A program made the translations under genes and the position numbers. A stretch of DNA of 35,335 nucleotides from Polyangiaceae bacterium (GTDB lineage: Bacteria > Myxococcota_A > Polyangia > Polyangiales > Polyangiaceae): contig JAJDAH010000181.1 of the NCBI GenBank assembly GCA_029261965.1, positions 1 through 35,335 of the forward strand. The letters run 5' to 3'. A model generated the notes under the pieces. The model saw only the letters and a program-made list of their open reading frames with translations. It did not search any database and was not told the origin of the DNA. Shown here piece by piece: positions 20,260 through 28,542 of this stretch (positions are counted from its first letter, which is position 1; each line of letters opens with the position of its first letter).

Positions 20260-22095
20260 TCACGGGCAGGCGGTGAACTCCGCCTGGATCTGGGCGAGAG
20301 CGGACGATACCTGCGCTACCGAGCCCGCGGTCCTCGCCGCCGTCGTCCCGCCGCCCGCAGCGATCTGGTTCCAGTCGCTGAGGTTGTCCATTTCGATCCC
20401 GAGCACGTAGGTCGGGATCTGCGGCGTGGTTCCGGCGAACTGGGAGGCGACCGTCACGACCCCTGCGGTCGTCCCCGGGGTGCAGGTATTCGCCGTGCCG
20501 TCGGTGATGAGCACGACGGCGGCGCGGGTTCCAGAGTTGTTGTTCACGTAGCTACGGGTTGCCTGGAGAACGCCCTCGAGTGAGGGAACCATCGGCGTGC
20601 CCCCAGCCGTCGAGTACCCCGCGAGCGTGCTCTGCACACCCGAAAGCGCCCCCGGCAGTGCGGTGATCGCTTCATCGAGCATCGCGTATTCGGAAACGAC
20701 GCACGAGTCACCACCATTGCCGCCGATGCAGATCCCGGAAAAGCAGAGTCCACCGGGCCCGCAGTCCGGGTTCGTCATGCAAGTGAGCGTGCTCGTGATG
20801 GGAAAGTGCATGAGTCCCAACGAAAAACCCGTGGTCGCCGGCAGACCCAACCAAGCGTTGATCCCGTCGCGGGTCACGTCGAAACGTGTGCTCGCGCCGA
20901 TCGTTCCGTCCATGGATGTAGAGAGGTCGAGGAGAATCGTCAGCGCGGGATCGGGACATGCCTGGCACATGCCACCGGAGCACGACCCACCGCAAGGCGT
21001 GTTGCAGCCGCCGCAGTGGCTGGCGTTCGTCATCGTGTCGACGCAGCTGCCTCCGCACTCCATGAGGCCCGGGCCGCACTGACAGCTCGAGCTCTGACAC
21101 GTGCGTGACCCGGTGCAGGCGGTATTGCAGCCGTTGCAGTGCCGAGCGTCACTGGTCGTGTCGACGCACTCGTTTCCGCAAAGCGTGAGCGAGGACGGGC
21201 ACTCGCAGACTCCACCCACGCAGACCGCTCCAACCGGGCACGCGGTGTTGCAATCACCGCAGTGCATCGGATCGGATTGTTTGTCCACGCACTGACCCGC
21301 ACACTGCTCGGCGGGATCACAACGGCAAACTCCAGCAACGCACATGCCCATCGCGCAGAGAGCGCCTTCGTCGGTATCACCGTCGCAATCGTTGTCGACA
21401 CCGTCACAGACTTCGTTCGCGGCCGGCGAGATGGGGGTCACGGCATCGTTGCAATCGCCACCACCGCAGACCTCCGGAGGGTACCCGTCGTTGTCGCCAT
21501 CGAGCTGCTCGAACGTGCAGGTCGCGCTCGCCATGTTGCACTGAATGTTGACCTTGCACGCGTCACCGCCCAGCGCGGTCTGGCACTGCGCGTTGCTCGT
21601 GCAAATCGGCGCCGACACACAGCCGGATGCGAGCTCGCAGATCTCACCCGTCGGGCACGCCGTCGCGCCGCTGTTCGGACCGATGCGATGAAAACACGCG
21701 CCGTTCCCCGTGCACGAGTCGATCGTGCAGTCGAAACCGTCGTCGCAACTGCACGCGCCACCGGCGCCGGCAGCACCGCCCGCCGCTCCCGCACCGGAGA
21801 CTCCGGCCATGCCACCCGTGCCGGCTCCAGCCGCGCCGCCCGTGCCCGCGCCACCGGTTCCCATGCCCCCCGCGCCGCCGGTCCCATTCCCGCCGGTTCC
21901 CGCGCCGCCGGTTCCCGCGCCGCCGGTGTTGTTGCCGCCGCTTCCGGGTTCGCCCGCCGCGCCAGCGCCGCCGTCGATGGTTCCGTCGTCGTCCTCGAAC
22001 ACTCCGCCGCTGCTACCGCACGCTCCTGCCACCGCGCCGGTAGTCAGGAGCGTGATGACGATCCCCGCCGTTCTCCACCTGTTGTTGCGTCGCAT
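20260..22095 (-). CDS. VWA-domain lipoprotein with MopE-type and Cys-rich repeats
   Basis: The product is 611 aa. It has a signal peptide with an AGAC lipobox, then a Gly/Thr/Ala-rich linker (about residues 40-115) and Cys-rich modules. A MopE-type calcium-binding motif (DGDNDGYPPEVC, then CDGVDNDCDGDTDEG) is followed by three repeats of the form C..xCVDxxxDxxHCGxCNxxC..C..C. A von Willebrand A domain starts near residue 388 with the MIDAS DLSTS (D390). Late VWA features include VVLITDGTANTC. This architecture is typical of large secreted myxobacterial proteins. It likely sits on the cell surface and binds ligands in a metal-dependent way (inference). The ATG at 22093-22095 directly precedes the signal sequence. 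It lies 42 bases from the response regulator start, perhaps in one transcript. Confidence 0.88.
   Translation of the reverse strand: MRRNNRWRTAGIVITLLTTGAVAGACGSSGGVFEDDDGTIDGGAGAAGEPGSGGNNTGGAGTGGAGTGGNGTGGAGGMGTGGAGTGGAAGAGTGGMAGVSGAGAAGGAAGAGGACSCDDGFDCTIDSCTGNGACFHRIGPNSGATACPTGEICELASGCVSAPICTSNAQCQTALGGDACKVNIQCNMASATCTFEQLDGDNDGYPPEVCGGGDCNDAVTPISPAANEVCDGVDNDCDGDTDEGALCAMGMCVAGVCRCDPAEQCAGQCVDKQSDPMHCGDCNTACPVGAVCVGGVCECPSSLTLCGNECVDTTSDARHCNGCNTACTGSRTCQSSSCQCGPGLMECGGSCVDTMTNASHCGGCNTPCGGSCSGGMCQACPDPALTILLDLSTSMDGTIGASTRFDVTRDGINAWLGLPATTGFSLGLMHFPITSTLTCMTNPDCGPGGLCFSGICIGGNGGDSCVVSEYAMLDEAITALPGALSGVQSTLAGYSTAGGTPMVPSLEGVLQATRSYVNNNSGTRAAVVLITDGTANTCTPGTTAGVVTVASQFAGTTPQIPTYVLGIEMDNLSDWNQIAAGGGTTAARTAGSVAQVSSALAQIQAEFTACP
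21891..21927. repeat. 15-bp tandem repeat inside the Gly-rich linker
   Basis: CGCCGGTTCCCGCGC occurs twice head to tail (21891-21905, 21906-21920), followed by half a copy. The surrounding 21770-21980 is imperfectly repetitive in the same style and encodes the Gly/Thr/Ala linker of the VWA lipoprotein. Length variation between strains is likely. Confidence 0.6.
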
Positions 22096-22232
22096 CCCGG
22101 TCCCAACTCACCCCAACTCGAGGGGTGTCGTCGCCAAAGCTCCCAGAACCGAACGGAATGTCAACTGGCGCGGGGGGGGCGAAACGCGGAGCGAACTTCA
22201 GGGCTGCAATGCTAGGCCCGGCGGGGCGATGC

Positions 22233-22967
22233 TCACCGCCCGCGAAAGTGGGCTTCGAGATCGTCGGCGCCGCCGACGTGCCGACCACCGATGAATACTT
22301 GCGGCGTCGTCGCCCGACCGGAAATGGCTTCGAGACTCACCGTCGTGGCGTCACGGCCGAGCTCGATCTCTTCGTAGCTCATGCCCCGGGCGTCGAGCAG
22401 CTCGCGAGCCCGGGCGCAGTGCGGACACCCGGGCCGTGAGAGAATACTGACCGCTTCGGGTGGGCGGGCCTCGGGGCTCAGGTGCTTCAACATCGTATCG
22501 GCATCCGAAACCTCGAACGGGTCGCCGGGTTTCTCCGGTTCGATGAACATCTTCTCGATCACGCCGTCGCGCACGAGCATCGAATACCGCCAAGATCGCT
22601 CGCCGAACCCGATGTCGCTCTTGTCCACGAGCATTCCCATCCCACGGGTGAAGTCGCCGTTGCCATCCGGGAGCACGCGCACATGCTCTGCATTCTGGCT
22701 CTTGGCCCACTCGTTCATCACGAACGCGTCGTTGACCGAAATGCACACGATCTCGTCGACACCGTTGGCGCGAAAAACCCCGGCCAGCTGCTCGTAGCGC
22801 GGCAAGTGCGTCGACGAGCAAGTCGGCGTGAAAGCGCCCGGTAGCGAGAAGACGACGACGGTTTTTCCGGCAAACAGATCGTGGCTCGAAACCTCGCGCC
22901 ATTCGCCGTCCAGTCGCGTGCGAAACACGGCGTCGGGCACTCGCTCACCTTCTTTGGACTTCAACAT
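22233..22967 (-). CDS. Hybrid peroxiredoxin-glutaredoxin (Prx5/Grx fusion)
   Basis: The product is 244 aa. The N-terminal Prx5-type domain (residues 1-165) has the peroxidatic C50 in GAFTPTCSSTHLP. The C-terminal glutaredoxin (about 172-244) has the redox pair C181/C184 in CPHC and the GSH-site TTPQVFIGG. Known hybrids, such as that of Haemophilus influenzae, reduce peroxides with glutathione through the fused Grx domain in the cytosol. CPHC replaces the more usual CPYC. The ATG at 22965-22967 gives a normal Prx5 N terminus. It is divergent from oxyR across 81 bases, as seen in several proteobacteria, which points to OxyR control and to peroxide detoxification. Confidence 0.95.
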   Translation of the reverse strand: MLKSKEGERVPDAVFRTRLDGEWREVSSHDLFAGKTVVVFSLPGAFTPTCSSTHLPRYEQLAGVFRANGVDEIVCISVNDAFVMNEWAKSQNAEHVRVLPDGNGDFTRGMGMLVDKSDIGFGERSWRYSMLVRDGVIEKMFIEPEKPGDPFEVSDADTMLKHLSPEARPPEAVSILSRPGCPHCARARELLDARGMSYEEIELGRDATTVSLEAISGRATTPQVFIGGRHVGGADDLEAHFRGR

Positions 22968-23048
22968 AGCTGTTTGTTCCTTTCTTGGAGGTCAACATGA
23001 GGCCGCCAGCTTGATAGTTCCAATCGATTATTCATACTGTTCGATAAG
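22968..23048. promoter_or_regulatory. Divergent prx/oxyR promoter region with probable OxyR site
   Basis: This 81-base region is clearly more AT-rich than its surroundings. It contains GATAG (23013-23017), then seven bases, then CGATT, which partly fits the GATAG-N7-CTATC OxyR module. A perfect AATCGATT palindrome lies at 23022-23029, and a further GATAA at 23043-23047 abuts the oxyR start. The match is partial and the assignment relies on the neighbouring genes. A GGAGG-like stretch serves neither start obviously. Confidence 0.5.
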
Positions 23049-24041
23049 ATGAACCTATCAACCATGACTTTGAGCCAGCTGCGCTACCTCGTCGCCGTCG
23101 ACCGCTATCGGTCGTTCCGCGGGGCCGCGGAAGCCTGCCACGTCAGCCAGCCCGCGCTCAGCATGCAGGTGCAAAAGCTCGAAGAGACTCTCGGGCTCCG
23201 GGTCTTCGACCGATCCCGTCAACCCGTGGTTCCCACCGACGTCGGCATCGCCATCCTCGGCCAAGCGCGCGTGGTGTTGCGCGAATCGGAGCGAATGGCG
23301 GACATCGTGGTCGAAACCGGCGGGGCTCTACGAGGGCGCTATCGGCTGGGCATCATTCCGACGCTGGCCCCGACGCTTTTGCCGTTGTTCCTGCCGGCGT
23401 TCTCCAAAGCTCATCCGGGGGTCGAGCTCGTCGTCGAAGAGCTCCAGACCGAGACGATGCTCGAGCGCCTGAGCTCGGACACCCTGGACGGCGGCCTCGC
23501 GGCGACTCCGCTGCACGCGCCCGGCGTTCGCGAGCGCCCGCTCTACCGCGAGGCGTTCTACGTGTACGTATCTCCACGACATCCATTCGCGAAGCGAAAG
23601 AAGATCCGCCAAAGCGAGCTCGTCGACGAACCCGTCTGGATTCTCGGCGAAGGCCACTGCTTTCGCGAGCAGGTGCTTCAGCTCTGCAAAGTAGACCGTC
23701 CGGTGCTTTCGCGAGAGGGCGGGATGGTCCGCTTCGAAGGTGGGAGCTTCGAAACCCTGATTCGACTCGTCGACTCCGACTTCGGTCTGACGATCTTGCC
23801 CGATCTGGTCGTTCGCGCGCTCCCCCGGTCGAAACGACGGACGTGGGTACGAAAGTTCGCCGATCCCGTTCCCACTCGCGAAGTCAGCCTCATCGCCGTG
23901 CGGGACCATTTGAAGAAAGGCGTCGCCGACGCGCTGGTGGACGAGCTTCTCCGTGCTCTTCCGGAGGACCTCGCCGCGGCAGCCCGCGCCGGCGTCGGGC
24001 GGGTCGTTTCGCCACTCGCGAGCCCCGCGCGCTCGACGTAG
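23049..24041 (+). CDS. oxyR: LysR-family peroxide sensor OxyR
   Basis: The product is 330 aa. An N-terminal winged HTH (about residues 6-65) contains LRYLVAVDRYRSFRGAAEA and SQPALSMQVQKLEE, followed by the LysR effector domain. The redox switch is present: C204 in EGHCFREQ and C213 in QLCK. The nine-residue spacing is the same as C199-C208 in E. coli OxyR, and this separates it from other LysR proteins. It should be oxidised by H2O2 and activate defence genes, first of all the divergent Prx-Grx gene. The ATG at 23049 is used; the ATG at 23064 (MTLSQLRY) fits the E. coli N terminus equally well. The protein is about 25 residues longer than E. coli OxyR. Confidence 0.93.
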   Translation: MNLSTMTLSQLRYLVAVDRYRSFRGAAEACHVSQPALSMQVQKLEETLGLRVFDRSRQPVVPTDVGIAILGQARVVLRESERMADIVVETGGALRGRYRLGIIPTLAPTLLPLFLPAFSKAHPGVELVVEELQTETMLERLSSDTLDGGLAATPLHAPGVRERPLYREAFYVYVSPRHPFAKRKKIRQSELVDEPVWILGEGHCFREQVLQLCKVDRPVLSREGGMVRFEGGSFETLIRLVDSDFGLTILPDLVVRALPRSKRRTWVRKFADPVPTREVSLIAVRDHLKKGVADALVDELLRALPEDLAAAARAGVGRVVSPLASPARST

Positions 24042-24179
24042 GCCAAGCTGGCTGTGCCACCTTGAGCCACGGCATGCTCGGCGCGCCACCCTCCGCCGAA
24101 AGCCAACGCGCGAACCAACACGCGAACGCCTGCTTTCTGCTCTGGCACGTCGGTTGCTCTACGGGTGGTGCCGTCAGCT

Positions 24180-24208
24180 AGTGTGGTGGACCAGTAGTCC
24201 ACCACACT
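24180..24208. promoter_or_regulatory. Perfect 12-bp inverted repeat
   Basis: AGTGTGGTGGAC (24180-24191) and GTCCACCACACT (24197-24208) flank CAGTA. No T-run follows on either strand, and it lies 138 bases past the oxyR stop. It may be a U-less terminator for oxyR or an operator for the downstream VWA gene. Twelve uninterrupted pairs are unlikely by chance. Confidence 0.5.
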
Positions 24209-24233
24209 CTGGAAAGAACCGGGACACGGATCA

Positions 24234-24309
24234 GATCTGTGCCTTGGCCGTCAAAACTCGGCGGCCTCGCCCCGGAGGGGCCGTCGAGTTTTGCAAGCAA
24301 TCACAGATC
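24234..24309 (+). ncRNA. Predicted structured RNA leader (cis-regulatory candidate)
   Basis: The outer stem pairs GATCTGTG (24234-24241) with CACAGATC (24302-24309). The inner stem pairs 24252-24266 with 24279-24293 over 15 pairs, one of them G-U. CTTG/CAAG could add pairs between the two stems. The element lies 37 bases upstream of the VWA lipoprotein ATG. I could not match it to a known riboswitch class; in particular the conserved GEMM (c-di-GMP-I) core is not visible. Confidence 0.45.
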
Positions 24310-24311
24310 CA

Positions 24312-24346
24312 GGGGACTAGCTGGCGCCAACTTGGTGGAGGTCCTC
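24312..24346 (+). promoter_or_regulatory. Possible Shine-Dalgarno hairpin of the VWA gene
   Basis: GGGGAC (24312-24317) can pair with GTCCTC (24341-24346), with one G-U, directly before the ATG at 24347. The GGAGG ribosome site (24337-24341) lies at the base of this hairpin. A closed form could limit ribosome access. Only the complementarity is seen; the regulatory role is inferred. Confidence 0.35.
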
Positions 24347-26092
24347 ATGCATTCTCTTGTCACGCGTCTGTGCATTCCTTTCGTTGCCGTCGCATCTCTT
24401 TCGTCCATCGCGTGCGGTGGATCTGGAGCCAGCACTAGTAGCTCGAGCGACGGCTCGGGATTCGCCGGGGGCTCGCAAGACGAATTCGGGGGCAGCGGGG
24501 GAGGGCTCATCGGTGCCGGTGGCAGCAGCTCCGGAACCGGCGGAGGCGGGGCAGCGCCTCCATTCACCGGAGGCGGTGGCTCCGCAGGCTCCGGCACCGG
24601 CGGAGCGGTCGGAGCGGGGGGCGGCGGCAATACGAACGTGAGCCTCGGTGGCTCGCAGGACTTCGGCTACTTCCGTGCACTGCTCGACAACAACCAGGTG
24701 CCGATGATCGGCGACTTCGACGCCGGGGGGTTCTTCGCGGAGCATCACACCGCCTTGCCGGATCCGGTCTGCGGCGAGCGGATCTGCCTCCAACCCATGC
24801 TCGGTGTGATGGGCAATCTGCTCGAGGGCAGCAATTGCACCATGTTGCAGCTCGGCCTCAACTCACCCATCGTCGCCGATCCGAACGCGCGGCCTCCGCT
24901 GACGCTTTCGGTCGTCGTCGACGTGTCCGGCTCGATGACCGACAAGATCGCGTTCGTCCGGCAGGGCCTGTCACAGCTCGTGGACGGTCTACGCGACGAA
25001 GATCGTTTCGCCCTCGTCACGTATTCGAGCGACACGAACATGCCCTTCCCCATGGCGGACGTGGCGCTGCGCCGAACTGAAATCAAGAACGCCATCGACG
25101 CGCTCGAGCCTGGCGGCTCGACGAACCTCTTCCAGGGTCTCGAGACCGGTTATCAGGTGAGCGGTCAGGCCTACGACAGCGGTCGACAGAATCGCGTCAT
25201 CCTGCTGAGCGACGGGATGCCCACCGTCGGCATCACCGGCGAGGGGCCGATCGTCGACATGAGCAGGGGCTACAACTCCGACGGCATCGGGCTCACGACC
25301 ATCGGCCTCGGCACGAGCTTCAACGTCAACCTGATGCGCAACCTCGCGCTGCAAGCCGACGGCAACTTCTACTTCGTCGAAGACAGCGGCGCCGTGAGCG
25401 AGGTCTTCACCGAGGAGCTCAGCTACTTCACTGTCCCCATCGCCTTCGATCTCGAGGTCGACGTGCGTCGCGGCAATCTGTACGACTTCGGCCGCGCCGT
25501 GGGCACGCCGTTCTGGACCGACAGCACCGACGGTGGCTCGCTCGAAGTACCCAGTGTGTTCCTCGCGCACCGCGAGTCCGCCGACGACGTCACCCCCGAA
25601 AACGGCAGGCGCGGGGGCGGGTCGGCGCTGCTCATCGAACTCATGCCGCAGTCGGACGATGGCAGCGGCGCGACCGAAGCGGACGTCGCCACCGTCGACC
25701 TGCGCTTCCGCGAGCCCGGAACCAACCGCATCGTCACCGATTCGGTGACGGTGAACTATCCTCTGCCCCCTTGGACCACCCGCCCCGAGGGGTTCTTCTC
25801 GGCGCCGGACCTTGGCGTAGTGCACAAGAGCTTCGTGATGCTCAACATCTACGTCGGCATCGAACGCGCCGTCACCGACTTTCATGGCGGGACACGGGCG
25901 GTGCAAACCGACGCCATCGCGGCGCTCGAACGGCTGATAGCCGCCGTGACCGACTACAACGAGGAGATCGCCGACAAGGACATCGAGCTCGACCTCGACC
26001 TGTTGGCGCAGCTCCGCGACGTGATGGTCGCGAACGGCACGCCTCCTCCGACCGACCCCGCCATCCCAACCGACCCCTGGCCCGCCGACTAG
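24347..26092 (+). CDS. VWA-domain lipoprotein
   Basis: The product is 581 aa from the ATG at 24347, preceded by GGAGG at 5 bases. The frame is open 36 codons earlier, but those codons lie in the structured leader. The signal peptide ends in SIAC (C23 lipidated), followed by a Ser/Gly-rich linker of about 75 residues. A VWA domain starts near 185 with the MIDAS DVSGS (D192, S194, S196), the Thr loop PGGSTN, and the later LLSDGMPTVG. The C-terminal 250 residues are beta-rich with no named domain, though VWA-then-beta architecture recalls YfbK-like surface proteins. It probably acts at the outer surface in metal-dependent adhesion. It runs in the same direction as, and 48 bases ahead of, the GGDEF-EAL gene. 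Confidence 0.88.
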   Translation: MHSLVTRLCIPFVAVASLSSIACGGSGASTSSSSDGSGFAGGSQDEFGGSGGGLIGAGGSSSGTGGGGAAPPFTGGGGSAGSGTGGAVGAGGGGNTNVSLGGSQDFGYFRALLDNNQVPMIGDFDAGGFFAEHHTALPDPVCGERICLQPMLGVMGNLLEGSNCTMLQLGLNSPIVADPNARPPLTLSVVVDVSGSMTDKIAFVRQGLSQLVDGLRDEDRFALVTYSSDTNMPFPMADVALRRTEIKNAIDALEPGGSTNLFQGLETGYQVSGQAYDSGRQNRVILLSDGMPTVGITGEGPIVDMSRGYNSDGIGLTTIGLGTSFNVNLMRNLALQADGNFYFVEDSGAVSEVFTEELSYFTVPIAFDLEVDVRRGNLYDFGRAVGTPFWTDSTDGGSLEVPSVFLAHRESADDVTPENGRRGGGSALLIELMPQSDDGSGATEADVATVDLRFREPGTNRIVTDSVTVNYPLPPWTTRPEGFFSAPDLGVVHKSFVMLNIYVGIERAVTDFHGGTRAVQTDAIAALERLIAAVTDYNEEIADKDIELDLDLLAQLRDVMVANGTPPPTDPAIPTDPWPAD

Positions 26093-26140
26093 GGATCGGT
26101 CTCGGGGGTTGTTGCCGCGCGGCCTTAAGAGGGCCGTGCG

Positions 26141-28453
26141 GTGGCCGTTTGGGAGGGGTGGAGGGACCCAGACCCCGAAATGGCCGCCGTGCAGACTCTC
26201 GACTCGCTCGCCCCCCGCGTGCTTTTTGTCGACGACGATCCGAGTATTCGCACGGCGTTCGCCCGCAGCATGGCTCGCCATGGTTTCGACGTCGACGTCG
26301 CGACGAGCGTTCTCGACGCCGTCGCCCGCGTTCGAAAGCAGCACTACCCCGTGGTGGCGACCGATCTGCACATGCCGGGGCTCGACGGACTGTGCCTCAT
26401 CGAGCATCTCGGGCGCCTCTCCCCTCGAACCGCGTTCGTCGTCGTCACCGGCCAAGGAGACGTCGACTTGCCGGACGATGACACCATCGACAAGAACATC
26501 CTTTCGATCGTCTCGAAACCCTGGGACGAAGAGGAGCTCGCGGACGTGCTGTGGCGCTCGGTGCGGCTTCACGACGGCCAGGCCGAGCCACACTCGCTCG
26601 AAGAACCCGACAGCGAACGCGGCGCTGCGATCAACGTCCTGTTGCTCGAATCCGACGAAGACGCGGCCCAGCGCATAGAGAGCGACCTTCGGTCGGTTCA
26701 ACGCTGCGACGTGGTTCACGTCACGCGGCTTCGCGACGGCCTCGAAGTCGCCGCGAACCAGTCGTTCGACGTCATCCTGGCTGCGCTTTCGCTCCCCGAC
26801 GCTCGGGGCTTCGACGTCGTCCGGCGCCTTCAGAAAGTCGTTCCGGAAACCCCAATCGTCGTCGTCGGCGACTCGCACCATTCCGAGCTCGCACTCCACG
26901 CGGTGCAGCTGGGCGCGCAGGATTTCCTATCCAAACGCCGCCTCGATCGCGACCGTCTCGCGCAAATCCTCGGATGTGCGATCGAGAGGAAACGCGTCGA
27001 GCGCCGGCTCAATCGCTTGGCCCACTTCGATCCGCTGACCGGGCTGGCCAACCGCAAGCTCTTCGACGAGCGAATGCAGGCCGCAGTGAAACGCGCCGAG
27101 CAGGACAAGGGCCGCGTCGGCATGCTGTTTCTGGACCTCGATCGGTTCAAATCCATCAACGATGCCCTCGGTCACGCCGCCGGGGACCAACTGCTCTTCG
27201 AAGCCGCGGAGCGCCTTCGCTCCTGTGTCGGCCCGAAGGACACCGTCGCGCGCTTCGGTGGCGACGAGTTCGCCATCCTGCTCGATTCGGCGGGTAGCAG
27301 CGATACCGAAGCCGTGGCGAACAAGGTCCTTCGGGCGCTGCGCCAACCCATCCATCTGGGGCTGACTGAGGTCGTCACCACGACGAGCGTCGGGAGCGCG
27401 AGCTACCCGGAATCCGGCGATGACGCGCTCGATCTCGTCAAGGCCGCAGACGCCGCGATGTATCTGGCCAAAGAAGCCGGCCGGAACACGCACCGCCGTT
27501 TCCAAAAGCAATCGAAGAGAGACGCGCTCGCCCGGCTCGAGCTCGAGGGCGACCTCAGGCGGGCGATCTCCGATGGCGAGTTCGAGCTTCACTATCAGTC
27601 TCAACATTGTGTTCAAACGAAGCGGCTCGTGGGCGTGGAAGCCTTGCTTCGGTGGCAAAAGCCGGGCGGCACCCTGGCGCTCCCCGACCAGTTCATCTCG
27701 ACGCTGGAGGAGAATGGGTCGATCGTGGCGGTCGGCGCGTGGGTCATCCACCGGGCGTGTCGGCAACTGCGAAAGTGGCACGACATGGGGCTCGAGGTTC
27801 CCCGGATTTCGGTGAACGTGTGCGCGAGGCAGTTCGAACACCCGGGGCTCGTGGAAACCGTCGTCAAAGCCGTGCTCGACAACGGGCTACCGTTGGGGTG
27901 CCTGGAACTCGAAATCACGGAATCTTCGTTGATGAGAGACGTCGACCGCGCCGTGGACACGTTGAGCGAGCTCGAGCGGCTCGGGGTTCGAACGAGCATC
28001 GACGACTTCGGCACCGGGTACGCCTCCCTCGCCTACCTCCGCCGATTCCCGGTGAGCGCTCTCAAGATCGACCGCATGTTCATCGAAGAGCTGGCGACGA
28101 ACCACGAGAGCGCAGCGATTGCCGGAGCCATCATCGATCTGGGACACCGACTGGGGCTGGAAGTGGTCGCCGAGGGGGTCGAAACTTCCGCACAGATGAC
28201 GTTTCTGAAAGCAGAACGCTGCGACGTGGCGCAAGGTTTCCTGTTCGGCAAACCCGCTCCCGCGCACGTCGTCATGGGCACCAAGCGTTCCGCGACGCCG
28301 GCGGGTGGGACGAGTATCCAACTCGGAAAGGGAGCCCTGTGGAGTCTACCGGAGGAGCGACCCACGGTTCGTCCGCCGAGCATGGTTTCCAGCATTCTGC
28401 CGACGAGCCTCGAGACATCGCGCACGTCGTGCGCGGTTCGCCCGCTCGACTGA
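26141..28453 (+). CDS. REC-pseudoREC-GGDEF-EAL signalling protein (c-di-GMP metabolism)
   Basis: The product is 770 aa with four domains. REC1 (about residues 26-135) has D31/D32, phospho-acceptor D75 and K126. REC2 (about 165-275) has Ala215 where the acceptor Asp should be, so it is a pseudoreceiver. GGDEF (about 293-455) has an intact GGDEF at 373-377 but a Gly (364) instead of the Arg of the RxxD inhibitory site. EAL (about 465-720) has EAL at 500-502, EITES, DDFGTGYASL, ALKID, AEGVET and QGFLFGKP, all catalytic residues in place. Both synthesis and hydrolysis of c-di-GMP therefore look possible. GTG 26141, 8 bases after AAGAGG, is the likely start; ATG 26180 is the alternative. The Ser/Pro-rich last 60 residues are unassigned. 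Confidence 0.93.
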   Translation: MAVWEGWRDPDPEMAAVQTLDSLAPRVLFVDDDPSIRTAFARSMARHGFDVDVATSVLDAVARVRKQHYPVVATDLHMPGLDGLCLIEHLGRLSPRTAFVVVTGQGDVDLPDDDTIDKNILSIVSKPWDEEELADVLWRSVRLHDGQAEPHSLEEPDSERGAAINVLLLESDEDAAQRIESDLRSVQRCDVVHVTRLRDGLEVAANQSFDVILAALSLPDARGFDVVRRLQKVVPETPIVVVGDSHHSELALHAVQLGAQDFLSKRRLDRDRLAQILGCAIERKRVERRLNRLAHFDPLTGLANRKLFDERMQAAVKRAEQDKGRVGMLFLDLDRFKSINDALGHAAGDQLLFEAAERLRSCVGPKDTVARFGGDEFAILLDSAGSSDTEAVANKVLRALRQPIHLGLTEVVTTTSVGSASYPESGDDALDLVKAADAAMYLAKEAGRNTHRRFQKQSKRDALARLELEGDLRRAISDGEFELHYQSQHCVQTKRLVGVEALLRWQKPGGTLALPDQFISTLEENGSIVAVGAWVIHRACRQLRKWHDMGLEVPRISVNVCARQFEHPGLVETVVKAVLDNGLPLGCLELEITESSLMRDVDRAVDTLSELERLGVRTSIDDFGTGYASLAYLRRFPVSALKIDRMFIEELATNHESAAIAGAIIDLGHRLGLEVVAEGVETSAQMTFLKAERCDVAQGFLFGKPAPAHVVMGTKRSATPAGGTSIQLGKGALWSLPEERPTVRPPSMVSSILPTSLETSRTSCAVRPLD

Positions 28454-28542
28454 CACCGCAGAGAAAATCCTGCGTGTACAACGGTGCGAATTCTCTCGAT
28501 TGACTTGACCCACACCGGCTGCCGACCCATCTCGGTAGCGAG

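Larger units (their letters stand above)
24042..24346 (+). other. 305-base non-coding region with structured leader
   Basis: I see no gene here. The first 130 bases hold nothing I recognise. From 24180 on there is a dense series of inverted repeats ending at the VWA gene start; these are listed separately. The region must hold the oxyR transcript end and the VWA gene promoter. Confidence 0.5.

Noticed and set aside
20990-21330. Regularly spaced near-identical segments that could suggest a CRISPR array
   Set aside because: They are coding repeats of the Cys-rich modules in the VWA lipoprotein, imperfect and without true spacers.
21139-22215. A 358-codon plus-strand frame opposite the VWA/MopE lipoprotein
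   Set aside because: Its Arg/Ala repeats are the complement of the Gly/Thr-rich linker and Cys modules. It has no domain or ribosome site.
24234-24309. c-di-GMP-I (GEMM) riboswitch
   Set aside because: The conserved GEMM core and tetraloop-receptor segments are not visible in the leader, so I left it unclassified.
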